DNA of 64,000 nucleotides, from assembly GCF_900119185.1 (NCBI RefSeq), contig NZ_FPJE01000010.1, positions 124,001 through 188,000 on the forward strand. The letters are read 5' to 3'. Of the stretch, positions 8,356 to 18,300 are shown one piece after another. Under the pieces are notes generated by a model. The model was not told the origin of the DNA. It worked only from the letters and a program-made list of their open reading frames with translations, and searched no databases. The position numbers and the translations under genes are program-made. Position 1 is the first letter of the stretch. Every line of letters begins with the position of its first letter. The DNA is from Sinomicrobium oceani (GTDB taxonomy: Bacteria; Bacteroidota; Bacteroidia; Flavobacteriales; Flavobacteriaceae).

Positions 8356-10308
8356 ATGAAAACAAAGATAACTTTATATGCAAGTGCAATTTTTCTCCTG
8401 GTTACTTCAGCTTCCTGTAGTGATGATTTCCTGGAGGATATGAAGAATTACGGGGAGTATGACGATACCTTCTACCAGAATGAAGAACGGGTAACTTCGT
8501 ATATAGACAATGTGTATTATGATTTTTTTGCCGGGTATACATCTCCCTTATCAACCGTTACCGGGGCGTACAGTACGGAAAATTCCGGACTTACCGAAGA
8601 AATCGGGGGGATGAGAGACCTCATCAACCCCACACTTACCCTGTTTAATGCCGATGATGCTTCGGGGTATTACGGTACCCGGCTCGAAGATAAGGTGAAA
8701 AACGAGCCATATCACCGGATCAGGGATTGTAATGCCTTTATAGAGGAAGTAGATGTAAAAGGAGCGAATCTCGATGAAGAATTTCGCAACAGGGCCAAAG
8801 GGCAGCTCTACTACCTGCGTGCCATGCAGTATTTCGACCTGATGCGCGTGTACGGAGGTGTACCCATCGTTACCGAAGTGCAGACACCTTCTTCGACAGA
8901 CGAGAGTATAAAGCTTCCCCGTGCCAGCGTCTCCGAGGTGGTGGCCCAGATCGTGGAAGACCTCGATATGGCTGCGAGCCTGCTCCCTGAGAACTGGGAA
9001 CCGGCCGAATACGGTCGTTTTACAAAAGGGGCGGCCCTGGCGCAAAAAGCAAGGGTTTTACTCACCTTTGCCAGTCCGCTGTTTAACAGTAACTGGGACA
9101 GCAGCGAACGCTGGCAGGAAGCGCTTCAGGCTGGCCTGGAGGCCGAAAGCCAGTTAACGGCAGATGGCTACGGACTGTATGGCAATTCTGTAAAAGACTG
9201 GGAAGAAATGTTTCTTGTAGATAATTCCTTTTGCTCCGAAGCCATTACCGTACAGCTTTTGGGTAGTGGCAACCTGAGCAACTATCTGAATAATTCCTGG
9301 GAAAAAAATATCCGCCCCAACAGTCAAAGCGGTGGCGGAGGGCAGACCGTGCCCAAGGAGATGATCGATCTTTTTCCTATGGCCGATGGTTCAAGACCTA
9401 CCTCAGCCAATGGTTATGATGATTTTCTTTTCTTCCTCGACCGCGATCCCCGTTTTTACAGAACATTTACCTTTTCCGGCAGAAAGTGGGGGTATAAAGA
9501 AGATCCGGATGCCGTGGTATGGGCCTACCGATGGTTAGATAGTGATGATAAAGAGTATTTCAGCGATGATAACCAGGTTTCCAGCCCTGCACTGGTATGC
9601 AAAATGAGCAATATGGAGGTAACCGGTGAAAGCGGTTTCGAATACTCCGGGACCGATATTTTCGAATACCGCTATGCCGAGCTCCTGCTGAATATAGCAG
9701 AATGCTATGCAGCTATAGGCGATGTGGCCAATTGTGTGTCTTATCTCGGCAAAGTAAGGCAGCGTGTAGGTATTCCTGCAGCCAACAATTATGGTCTTGG
9801 TACCCTTGGCAGTAAATACGAGGCTATAGAAGCCTGCCTGTACGAAAGAAGGGTAGAACTGGCATACGAAGGAAAACGTTTCTGGGACGTGCAGCGCTGG
9901 ATGCTTTACAATGATGATCCCTCCGCAGGAAACAATACCTGTGCCATGCTGGGTGTAAACCCGATCAATGGTACACAGCGTACCGGCTATTACCTGCAGT
10001 ATAATGGTGTAGCTGCCACAGATCCCCTTGCCGGTATCCGGGAAGGTATAACCGTAGATCCGGATTCCGGGGACTTCGAAACTCAGTTGGAGGAACTCGC
10101 CGCTATTTACACCGACAATTTTGTCCTGGAAGACCTGATCACGCCATTGGATAACGTGAACGGAGATCCCGTACAGATAGACTGGAAACAGAACTATTAC
10201 ATACAAGGACTGAACAGCAGTATTCTTACCCAGAACGATTGGCTGGAACAGACCATAGGCTGGAAAGATGCTTCCGGGGTAGACGGAACCTATAATTACA
10301 GAGAATAG
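8356..10308 (+). CDS. SusD-like surface glycan-binding lipoprotein
   Basis: Forms the extracellular lid of the SusC transporter and binds the oligosaccharide. The signal peptide ends in SASC-SDDF with lipidated Cys21 followed by acidic residues, as expected for surface-exported Bacteroidota lipoproteins. The RagB/SusD fold is supported by the TPR-like segment QLYYLRAMQYFDLMRVYGGVP (cut at position 20 here: QLYYLRAMQYFDLMRVYGGV), and by YERRVELAYEGKRFWDVQRW near residue 496, the conserved C-terminal motif. Length 650 aa is somewhat above average. It is co-transcribed with susC (18-base gap). Substrate specificity cannot be read from the sequence and is inferred from the pectinase neighbours. 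Confidence 0.95.
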   Translation: MKTKITLYASAIFLLVTSASCSDDFLEDMKNYGEYDDTFYQNEERVTSYIDNVYYDFFAGYTSPLSTVTGAYSTENSGLTEEIGGMRDLINPTLTLFNADDASGYYGTRLEDKVKNEPYHRIRDCNAFIEEVDVKGANLDEEFRNRAKGQLYYLRAMQYFDLMRVYGGVPIVTEVQTPSSTDESIKLPRASVSEVVAQIVEDLDMAASLLPENWEPAEYGRFTKGAALAQKARVLLTFASPLFNSNWDSSERWQEALQAGLEAESQLTADGYGLYGNSVKDWEEMFLVDNSFCSEAITVQLLGSGNLSNYLNNSWEKNIRPNSQSGGGGQTVPKEMIDLFPMADGSRPTSANGYDDFLFFLDRDPRFYRTFTFSGRKWGYKEDPDAVVWAYRWLDSDDKEYFSDDNQVSSPALVCKMSNMEVTGESGFEYSGTDIFEYRYAELLLNIAECYAAIGDVANCVSYLGKVRQRVGIPAANNYGLGTLGSKYEAIEACLYERRVELAYEGKRFWDVQRWMLYNDDPSAGNNTCAMLGVNPINGTQRTGYYLQYNGVAATDPLAGIREGITVDPDSGDFETQLEELAAIYTDNFVLEDLITPLDNVNGDPVQIDWKQNYYIQGLNSSILTQNDWLEQTIGWKDASGVDGTYNYRE

Positions 10309-10484
10309 TAATATACAACAGTATATTTTGAGTAGTGGATAATGATTAAACGAGCATGAACCCGTATAACGGAAGAAGCTCGGGGAAAATACAATATGGG
10401 ATGACGCAAAGGCCAATCACAGGTCCTTTTGCTAAAAGTCCCGGATGGTATCTGATTCAAATCAATAAACAAATCTGAAAATCA

Positions 10485-10871
10485 ATGAAAAAAACTATAA
10501 TGCTATTTAGTCTCGTGTGTTTCCTCTTATCCAGTGGATTCACAGCCCCCGATACTGCACAGGCAAATGTGGAATTGGGAATCGTATTGCCGTACAGTGG
10601 TAATTACAATAACTGGATTATAACCTTCACAGGAAGTAACGGTACCTATACCTTTACAACCAACGATGATACTTTTGACTCCCAGATACTGGGAGCCATC
10701 CCCGAAGGTACTTACGATATAGAGTTTAACAGCGGGTATTTTCCCTCCGGCTTCGATTTCGGGGTCTGCGGGCCTACCTATTACCATTTTCGCGTGAGAA
10801 GCGATAGTTTTACCTGGTATGGAGCTGTTATAGAAGACGGAACTTATATTCAGATCGACGAAGGATATTAA
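10485..10871 (+). CDS. Small exported beta-rich protein, unknown
   Basis: A 128-residue protein with a clear signal peptide (MKKTIMLFSLVCFLLSSGFT) and no lipobox. The mature part is acidic and rich in aromatic and beta-forming residues (NNWIITFTGSNGTYTF, FTWYGAVIEDGTY), consistent with a single small beta-sandwich. I do not recognise a family. It follows susD by 176 bases and precedes two pectate lyases. By position it could be a small carbohydrate-binding or accessory protein, but no binding motif is evident. It has one Cys after the signal peptide, in FGVCGPTYY. Confidence 0.7.
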   Translation: MKKTIMLFSLVCFLLSSGFTAPDTAQANVELGIVLPYSGNYNNWIITFTGSNGTYTFTTNDDTFDSQILGAIPEGTYDIEFNSGYFPSGFDFGVCGPTYYHFRVRSDSFTWYGAVIEDGTYIQIDEGY

Positions 10872-10987
10872 TCCGTAGTCCGGACGATAAAGTATCCGTA
10901 GCCCTGATCTCTTATCCACTACTTTTAATATATAGCATTATAGTATTTTAAATTATTTATATTTCAATAAACCGAAAAAGCCTGATT
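10872..10987 (+). promoter_or_regulatory. A/T-rich gap, possible promoter for the PL1 pair
   Basis: A strongly A/T-rich segment (10,918-10,975) precedes the second lyase gene, with TATATTTC about 20 bases before the ATG. That is one base from the -7 consensus TAnnTTTG. No clear TTG -33 element is at the right distance, so this is only a weak promoter candidate. Confidence 0.3.
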
Positions 10988-12703
10988 ATGACCCGTAAAA
11001 AAATTGCATTGACCCTCTGGCTCACCTCATGTTCGCTGATTGCCCTGGCGCAATACCCGAAGCTTACCCAGGAAGACAGGGACAGGGAAGCAGCCATAAA
11101 AAAGGAAGCCCTTAGAAAATCGGATGAAGCCTGGGAAAAAGCGTTGCCCGTAGTAGAAAAGGAGGCGCGGGAAGGCAAACCCTATATCCCGTGGGCATTT
11201 CGCCCTGATGATCTGCCACAAGCCGGTATTCCCGCATTTCCCGGTGCCGAAGGTGGCGGAATGTACAGTTTCGGAGGCCGCGGAGGTAAAGTATATACCG
11301 TAACCAGTCTCGAAGACGAAGGCCCGGGAACGCTTCGCTGGGCATGCGAACAGGGAGGAGCCCGTATCATAGTATTTAACGTGGCCGGTATTATCAAGCT
11401 CAACAGTCCGCTGATCATCCGTGCACCCTATATCACCATAGCCGGACAAACCGCTCCCGGGGACGGGGTTTGTGTGGCCGGGGAAACCGTATGGATCGAT
11501 ACGCACGATGTCGTTATCCGGCACATGCGTTTCCGTAGGGGAGAAACCTTCGTAGGCCGCAGGGACGATGCCATAGGCGGCAATCCCGTCGGGAATATTA
11601 TAATAGATCACGTTTCCGCCAGCTGGGGACTCGATGAAAACATGTCCATATACCGGCACATGTACAGTCCCGGGGCCGATTATAAAGAAGAAAAGCTCGG
11701 TACGGTAAACGTCACGATCCAGAACAGTATTTTTTCCGAAGCGCTGGATACCTACAACCACTCCCTCGGAAGTACCCTCGGTGGAGAAAACTGTGCGTTT
11801 ATGCGTAACCTGTGGGCCAATAATGCCGGGCGAAACCCGTCTATCGGCTGGAACGGCATATTCAATTTCGTGAACAACGTTGTTTTCAACTGGAGTCACC
11901 GTACGACGGATGGCGGAGACTATAAGGCCAAGTACAATATCATCAACAACTATTACAAACCCGGTCCGGTTACCGACCGCTCTTCATCGGTGAGTTACCG
12001 TATCCTTAAACCCGAAGCAGGGAGAAGCAAGCTCGACACCCTTGTTTTCGGAATGTCTTATGTAGAGGGCAATATCGTAGAAGGCAATGCCAGGGTAACC
12101 CGCGATAACTGGGCAGGAGGGGTACAAATGGCCGGAAAAAGCGATTTGATGTCTCTGGAGGAAGCTTCGAAGTACTTCCCTTATATGAGGGCCAAAGCGC
12201 CGATGCCCATGCCGCATATTACCATTATGCCTACCGAAAAGGTACAGGATTACGTCCTGGCCAACGTCGGGGCTACCTTACCCAAAAGAGACCCGGTAGA
12301 CGAAAGGGTGATCCGCACTGTAAAAACAGGAAAACCGGAATACGTAAAAGGGCTCAACCCGGACGATTTCTACCAGTTCAAGCACAGAAGGCTCCCGCCG
12401 GATGCCTATAAACAAGGCATTATTACCGATATAGCCCAGGTAGGAGGTTACCCGGACTACAAGGGAAAACCCTATAAAGATTCCGATGGCGACGGTATGC
12501 CGGACAAGTGGGAGAAGAAGTACGGTCTGGACCCCGATGATCCGTCCGATGCAAATCAGGACATGAACGGGGATGGCTATACCAATATAGAAATGTACAT
12601 CAATGGTATAGACCCTACCCGAAAAGTGGACTGGACAGACCTGAAGAACAATAAAGATGTACTGGCCGGACAAAAAAACGGGCTGGCTACCTATACCCGA
12701 TAA
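10988..12703 (+). CDS. PL1-type pectate lyase, exported
   Basis: Predicted pectate lyase paralogous to the next gene. It has a signal peptide (ends IALAQ), a charged helical segment (about residues 25-60) and a beta-helix lyase domain from FPGAEGGG at about residue 84. That domain contains GGRGGKVYTVTSL, ITIAGQTAPGDGVCVAGE, IIDHVSASWGLDENMS and NYYKPGP. A C-terminal calcium-binding segment starts at about residue 498 (DSDGDGMPDKWEKKYGLDPD) and continues into DMNGDGYTN, like a thrombospondin type-3 or dockerin-type loop pair. There is no lipobox, so it is likely periplasmic or secreted. It is followed after 61 bases by its paralog with a hairpin between them. Duplication within the PUL is clear from matching domain order and motifs. 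Confidence 0.92.
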   Translation: MTRKKIALTLWLTSCSLIALAQYPKLTQEDRDREAAIKKEALRKSDEAWEKALPVVEKEAREGKPYIPWAFRPDDLPQAGIPAFPGAEGGGMYSFGGRGGKVYTVTSLEDEGPGTLRWACEQGGARIIVFNVAGIIKLNSPLIIRAPYITIAGQTAPGDGVCVAGETVWIDTHDVVIRHMRFRRGETFVGRRDDAIGGNPVGNIIIDHVSASWGLDENMSIYRHMYSPGADYKEEKLGTVNVTIQNSIFSEALDTYNHSLGSTLGGENCAFMRNLWANNAGRNPSIGWNGIFNFVNNVVFNWSHRTTDGGDYKAKYNIINNYYKPGPVTDRSSSVSYRILKPEAGRSKLDTLVFGMSYVEGNIVEGNARVTRDNWAGGVQMAGKSDLMSLEEASKYFPYMRAKAPMPMPHITIMPTEKVQDYVLANVGATLPKRDPVDERVIRTVKTGKPEYVKGLNPDDFYQFKHRRLPPDAYKQGIITDIAQVGGYPDYKGKPYKDSDGDGMPDKWEKKYGLDPDDPSDANQDMNGDGYTNIEMYINGIDPTRKVDWTDLKNNKDVLAGQKNGLATYTR

Positions 12704-12710
12704 TACCATA

Positions 12711-12744
12711 CCACACTCCGGGAGTTGTAACTTCCGGAGTGTGG
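12711..12744 (+). other. Intercistronic hairpin between the two PL1 genes
   Basis: The arms CCACACTCCGGGAGTT and AACTTCCGGAGTGTGG pair with one mismatch around a 2-base loop region. There is no T-tract after it, so it is more likely an RNA-processing or 3'-end-stabilising hairpin than a strong terminator. It sits 7 bases after the upstream stop codon. Confidence 0.65.
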
Positions 12745-12764
12745 CCCATAAATAATAGCAGCAA

Positions 12765-14453
12765 ATGAAGTTTAAAAATCTTTCCATAGGTGTTTTTTCC
12801 GTGTGTACCATGTTTCAGGCCTATGCGCAATATCCCGAGATACCGGAGGATTTACAGGCACGGACAGATGCCAGGATGCAGGCAGAAGAAGAAAGACTGG
12901 CAGAAAAATGGGAAAAAGAAGTCTATCCCGTAATTCGGGAAGAACGAAAACAGGGCCGTCCCTATGTGGTATGGGGTTCCTATCCGGACGATTTTGTCAA
13001 AGCCGATATTCCTGCATTTCCGGGAGCCGAAGGCGGAGGCGCTTTTACTCCGGGGGGACGCGGAGGAAAAATATATGTGGTGACCAGCCTGGCCGACAGC
13101 GGTCCCGGAACGCTCCGGGAGGCCTGTGAAGCCGGGGGAGCCCGTATCATCGTATTTAACGTAGCCGGGATTATCCGCCTGAAAACTCCCATAAGCCTCC
13201 GTGCGCCCTATGTTACGATTGCAGGGCAGACCGCTCCCGGCGACGGGGTTTGTGTAGCCGGAGAAACCTTTGGCATCGACACCCATGACGTTATTATAAG
13301 GCACATGCGCTTCCGGAGAGGAGAAACCGACGTAACCCGTCGCGACGATGCCCTCGGGGGCGACCCGATGGGAAATATCATCATAGACCATTGTTCCGTA
13401 AGCTGGGGACTGGACGAAAATATGTCCATGTACCGCAATATGTTCCGGGCCAATGCCGACTCCGACCGTCAGAAACTGCCCGCGTCAAACATGACCATTC
13501 AGAATTCCATTTCCTCCGAAGGACTCGACACCTACAACCACGCTTTCGGCAGTACCATAGGAGGGCTTCACAGTACCTTTCTGCGAAACCTTTGGGCCGA
13601 TAATGTCGCCCGGAACCCTTCCATAGGGATGTATGGCGATTTCACTTTTGTCAATAACGTACTTTTCAACTGGTGGAACAGGTCTGTAGACGGTGGTGAT
13701 TACCGTTCCATGTATAATATCATTAACAACTACTATAAACCCGGTCCCATAACCCCCGATGGAGATGTGCGCTACAGGGTACTCAAACCCGAATCGGGCT
13801 GGCTCGACCCCAAAACGTACGGGCGCGCCTATGTACATGGAAACTTCGTGGAAGGGAATGCCGAAGTAAGCCGTGATAACTGGAACGGCGGAGTACAATT
13901 AGGGAGCTCACCCGAAGAAGAATGGCCTGAGCACTTTGCCTATATGAAACAGGAAAAACCTTTTGATGTCCCCGCTTACACGATGATGTCAGCAAAAGAA
14001 GCCTATGACTTTGTCCTGGAAAATGCCGGGGCTACCCTGCCCGTAAGAGACCCCGTGGATAAAAGGATCATAGCACAGGTCCGTACCGGAAAAATAAATT
14101 ACCGGGACGGAAGAGAAGCAGATACCGGAAAAGAATTTATAAAAAGACGACTTCCGGCCGACTCTTACAAAAAAGGTATTATCATAAATGTAGCGCAGGT
14201 GGGAGGATACCCGAACTATCAGGGAAAACCCTATAAAGATTCCGATGGCGATGGTATCCCCGACAAATGGGAGAAGAAATACGGACTCGATCCCGATGAT
14301 CCCTCCGATGCCGGTAAAGATAAAAACGGCGATGGTTATACCAATATCGAGAAGTATATCAATGGTATCGACCCTACCCAAAAAACAGACTGGAAGAAGC
14401 CGGAAAATAACAGGGATACCCTGAAAGATATGAAGGGCGGATTATTGCAATAA
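12765..14453 (+). CDS. PL1-type pectate lyase, exported (paralog)
   Basis: Predicted pectate lyase with the same layout as the preceding gene: signal peptide (ends QAYAQ), a charged linker rich in Glu, Arg and Lys (about residues 25-60), and a beta-helix domain from FPGAEGGG at about residue 85. The C-terminal calcium-type motif DSDGDGIPDKWEKKYG starts at about residue 492 and is followed by DKNGDGYTN. Conserved blocks include ITIAGQTAPGDGVC (here VTIAGQTAPGDGVC), IIDHCSVSWGLDENMS and NYYKPGPITPDGD. The two proteins align along their whole length with scattered differences, so they are tandem duplicates that may differ in cleavage pattern. No lipid anchor is visible. It ends 95 bases before the DUF3826 gene. 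Confidence 0.92.
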   Translation: MKFKNLSIGVFSVCTMFQAYAQYPEIPEDLQARTDARMQAEEERLAEKWEKEVYPVIREERKQGRPYVVWGSYPDDFVKADIPAFPGAEGGGAFTPGGRGGKIYVVTSLADSGPGTLREACEAGGARIIVFNVAGIIRLKTPISLRAPYVTIAGQTAPGDGVCVAGETFGIDTHDVIIRHMRFRRGETDVTRRDDALGGDPMGNIIIDHCSVSWGLDENMSMYRNMFRANADSDRQKLPASNMTIQNSISSEGLDTYNHAFGSTIGGLHSTFLRNLWADNVARNPSIGMYGDFTFVNNVLFNWWNRSVDGGDYRSMYNIINNYYKPGPITPDGDVRYRVLKPESGWLDPKTYGRAYVHGNFVEGNAEVSRDNWNGGVQLGSSPEEEWPEHFAYMKQEKPFDVPAYTMMSAKEAYDFVLENAGATLPVRDPVDKRIIAQVRTGKINYRDGREADTGKEFIKRRLPADSYKKGIIINVAQVGGYPNYQGKPYKDSDGDGIPDKWEKKYGLDPDDPSDAGKDKNGDGYTNIEKYINGIDPTQKTDWKKPENNRDTLKDMKGGLLQ

Positions 14454-14548
14454 CCCCGGAAAAACCTGATAAACATTTTGTTTATTAATTATTTTAAAAT
14501 ATTTATAATTAGGTTTTTATTTTAATTAACTTAAATAATAACTTTATA
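14454..14548 (+). promoter_or_regulatory. A/T-rich leader before the DUF3826 gene
   Basis: Nearly all A and T between 14,475 and 14,545, unlike the surrounding coding DNA. It could hold a promoter for the DUF3826 gene and downstream genes. No exact TAnnTTTG box was found, so the call rests on composition only. Confidence 0.3.
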
Positions 14549-15220
14549 ATGAAAATACAGAGCAGAAAGTATCTTGGTTTACTGTGTATTGCGGTATTTA
14601 TCACCTGTTGCGGTAGCGTATTTGCCCAGCATAAGTTTGATGAAGCCTATATAAAAGTGACCAATGAGCGCGCAGAAAAAATAGTAGAAGACCTCGGCAT
14701 TTCAGATCGCGGAGAACAACTTGCCGTACGTGATATCATAGCACAACAGTATCGAGACCTCAGTGTTATCCACGATGCCCGCGATGAAAAACTCGAGGCA
14801 GTAAAAGAAGGTTCCGGAAGTAAAGAAGAAAAAGAAAAGGCCCGGAAAAAGATCGGAAAAAAAGCAGATAAGGCATTGGCAAAATTACATAAATCCTACC
14901 TGAAAAAACTCAATGCCCGGCTTGGTCCCGAACAGGTAAACGCGGTAAAAGACGGAATGACCTATGGCGTATTGCCAAAAACATACCAGGCATTCCAGGA
15001 AATGATCCCCGATCTTACACCAGAACAGAAAGACACCATTTTTACTTATCTTACCGAGGCGCGCGAACGTGCTATGGATGCAGGGTCATCCAGGGAAAAA
15101 CACGGCTGGTTCGGTAAATACAAAGGGAAGATCAACAATTATCTTTCCGCGGAAGGATACGATCTCAGGGAAGAAGGAGAGAAATGGCAGGAACGCATAA
15201 AAGCACAGGCGGCACACTGA
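14549..15220 (+). CDS. DUF3826-family exported helical protein
   Basis: A 223-residue protein with a signal peptide (ends GSVFAQ) and a mature part that is almost entirely charged alpha helix (for example EEKEKARKKIGKKADKALAK). It matches what I know of DUF3826, a family frequently encoded in Bacteroidota pectin PULs and of no established biochemical role. The C-terminal part contains HGWFGKYKGKINNYLSAEGY, a typical conserved segment. No catalytic motif is visible. It probably acts in the periplasm, perhaps as a binding or chaperone-like accessory factor, but this is guesswork. The family call is moderately sure. Confidence 0.75.
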   Translation: MKIQSRKYLGLLCIAVFITCCGSVFAQHKFDEAYIKVTNERAEKIVEDLGISDRGEQLAVRDIIAQQYRDLSVIHDARDEKLEAVKEGSGSKEEKEKARKKIGKKADKALAKLHKSYLKKLNARLGPEQVNAVKDGMTYGVLPKTYQAFQEMIPDLTPEQKDTIFTYLTEARERAMDAGSSREKHGWFGKYKGKINNYLSAEGYDLREEGEKWQERIKAQAAH

Positions 15221-15363
15221 AAAGACCACTTTGCAGTGCTAAAAATAGTAGTTAGTTGTGTAGGCAACAGATAGTTGGCAGTGTGATCTGTTTAAATAGA
15301 TATCGCCTGCCGGCTTTCTGCTGTTTTCATGTTATGGCCATAAGGCCAGTAAACAAAGGAATA

Positions 15364-18300
15364 ATGTATTTTAACCCATCGTATAAACGCATGCTTACCC
15401 ATGGTAAAACACGGGGATGTGGAATGCTCGTTTCATCCTTTTTTTTCGTTTGTTTTACCATCTGTGCCCAGGTAAAATATCCGGATATCCGGAAAGGAAG
15501 TAAAGGAGAACCGGAATATGTCAAAGATGAACATGGAAACCGCATCCCCGATTTTTCATATAGCGGTTATTCGGCCTCCGAGTACCCTGTACCCGATGTT
15601 CCCGTAAAAATATATGTCCCCCGGGTAACAGGAGACGCTACGGCACTCCTGCAGGAAGCCATAGACTATGTCAGCAGGCAAAAACCCGGTAAAGACGGCT
15701 TCCGCGGAGCAGTATTGCTGGATAAAGGAACCTTTACACTTCAGGGAGCACTTCGCATATCACAGTCCGGGGTGGTCCTTCGGGGGAGCGGGGCCGGAGA
15801 AGGCGGTACGGTATTACGCGCAGAAGGCACATCCCGGGGTCCGGTTATACATATTGCAGGAATAAATAACAGCCGCTACACGGATACCCTTGCGGTAGCC
15901 GATACCTATGTACCCGTAAATGCGGTAAAGGTCCCCCTGAAAAGCACCCGGGGGCTAAAGCCGGGCGATCTTGTCCATATCCGTAACGTGCCTTCGCAAA
16001 AATGGATCACAGCCCTGGGAATGGAGGAGTTCGGAGGAGAAACCGGGTGGATAGGATGGAAACCCGGGGATATAGATATCCGCTGGGACCGGAAAATAGT
16101 TTCGGTAGAAGGTAATACCATTACCATAGATGCGCCGCTCACAGACGCGCTGGACCCGGACTACGGGCCGGCGGAAGTCATGCCCTATACCTGGAACGGA
16201 CGGATTACCAGGACAGGAGTAGAAAACATGCAGCTGGTATCCGCCTACGACCAGGCCAATCCAAAAGACGAACAGCACCGGTGGTTCGGGATTATCATGG
16301 ACAACCTTACCGACAGTTGGGTAAGGCAGCTCGGTTTCCGTCATTTTGCAGGAGGGGCCGTAAAACTCTTATCCGGCACGAAGCGGGTTACCGTAGAAGA
16401 TTGTAAATCGCTCCGGCCCGTATCGGAAACAGGCGAGCCGAGACGATACACCTTTTACACCGAAGGGCAGCAAACCCTTTTTCAGCGGTGCTATTCCGAA
16501 TACGGGGTCCACGACTTTGCCGTAGGTGGTTTCGGCACCCCCGGGCCCAATGCTTTTGTGCAATGCAAGTCGTACCTGCCGTATAGTTTCAGCGGTGCCA
16601 CAGGAAGCTGGGCCTCCGGGATATTGTTCGATATCACGGAGATCGACGGCCATGCCCTGAGTGTAAAAAACAGGCAACAGGAAAGCCGCGGAGCCGGGTG
16701 GACGGCGACAAACAGTGTGTTCTGGGAAAGTTCCGCATCGCTTGTAGAATGCTATAGCCCGCCCATCGGGCAAAACTGGGCTTTCGGCGTATGGGGGCAG
16801 TTTTCAGGCAACGGGCACTGGAAAGATGTCAATAACCACATTTCCCCAAGAAGCCTTTTTTATGACCAGCTGGCCCGGCGACTGGGGCAGTTGCCTTTCG
16901 ATCCCTTTCTCATGGATATCGGTACCGAACCCTCTTCCAGTCCCACCATAGCACAGGCAGCAGAACTTACAGCTTTGGCCGAACGAGGGAACACCACGCT
17001 TCCGGAATGGATAGACCGGGCATATAAAAGAAGTCCTATCCCTGTAAATCATAAGGGAATAAAGAGTATTACCGAAATAAAAACTTCACAGGAAGATGAC
17101 AAGGTTTTATCCCCCGGAAAAGTGAAACTGGTCAACGGCTGGCTTACGTTCGGCGACAGTTTGCTTACCGGTAGCCGCTTTAACGTACAATGGTGGCGGG
17201 GCAGCCTGCGGCAAAAAGATATAGCTCAGGCCAAACCCCATATTACCCGTTTCGTTCCCGGCTACAGCGGTACCGGATATACCGACGATCTTGCGGAAGT
17301 AGTACACTACATGAAGGACAATAATGTAGCAGGTATAGAACACAATTACGGTTTGTGGTACGACCGTCGGCGCGACGATCATGAACGCACACGTCGTATC
17401 GATGGCAATGGCTGGCCGCCGTTCTATGAGCAGCCCTTTCTCCGCAGCGGACAGGGAGAAGCGTGGGACAGGCTCAGCAAATACGATCTCACCCGGTATA
17501 ATGCCTGGTACTGGAACCGGCTCAAATCGTTTGCGGACAAAGCCGAAAAGCAGGGAAAACTGCTCGTGCACCAGCAGTATTTTCAGCACAATATCCTCGA
17601 AGCGGGAGCCCATTGGGCCGATTCGCCCTGGCGTCCGGCCAATAATATCAATAATACAGGCTTTCCGGAGCCACCACCCTATGCGGGGGACAAGCGCATT
17701 TTCCTTGCAGCACAGTTTTACGACATAAACCACCCGGTACGGCGTAAACTTCACGAGCAGTACATCCGTAAGGGGCTGGAGAATTTTTCGGGCAACAGCA
17801 ACGTTATACAACTCATCAGTGCCGAGTATACCGGTCCGCTGCACTTTATGCAGTTCTGGCTGGACGTGGTCGCAGCATGGGAAAAAGAAAGTGGCCAAAA
17901 ACAGTGGATAGGCCTAAGCGCTACCAAAGACGTACAGGACGCCATACTGGATGATCCCGTGCGTTTGCCCGTGGTCGATATCATAGATATCCGCTACTGG
18001 TATTACCGGGAAGACGGGTCGCCCTATGCCCCGGAAGGAGGAAAAAACCTTGCACCGAGACAGCATGCCCGGAAAATGAAAACAGGAAAGGAAACCGACG
18101 AACAGGTGTATCGTGCCGTTCGGGAGTACCGTTTGCGGTATCCCGGTAAAGCCGTCATCTATTCCACACCCGCATCCCCACGATTCGGATGGGCGGTCTT
18201 GATGGGGGGAGGTTCCCTCGCTGCCATCCCCGCCGTAGAGCTCCCGGAATTTTACAGCGCCCTGCCGGGTATGCAGGTAGCGGCAAAAAATGTTCCCGGA

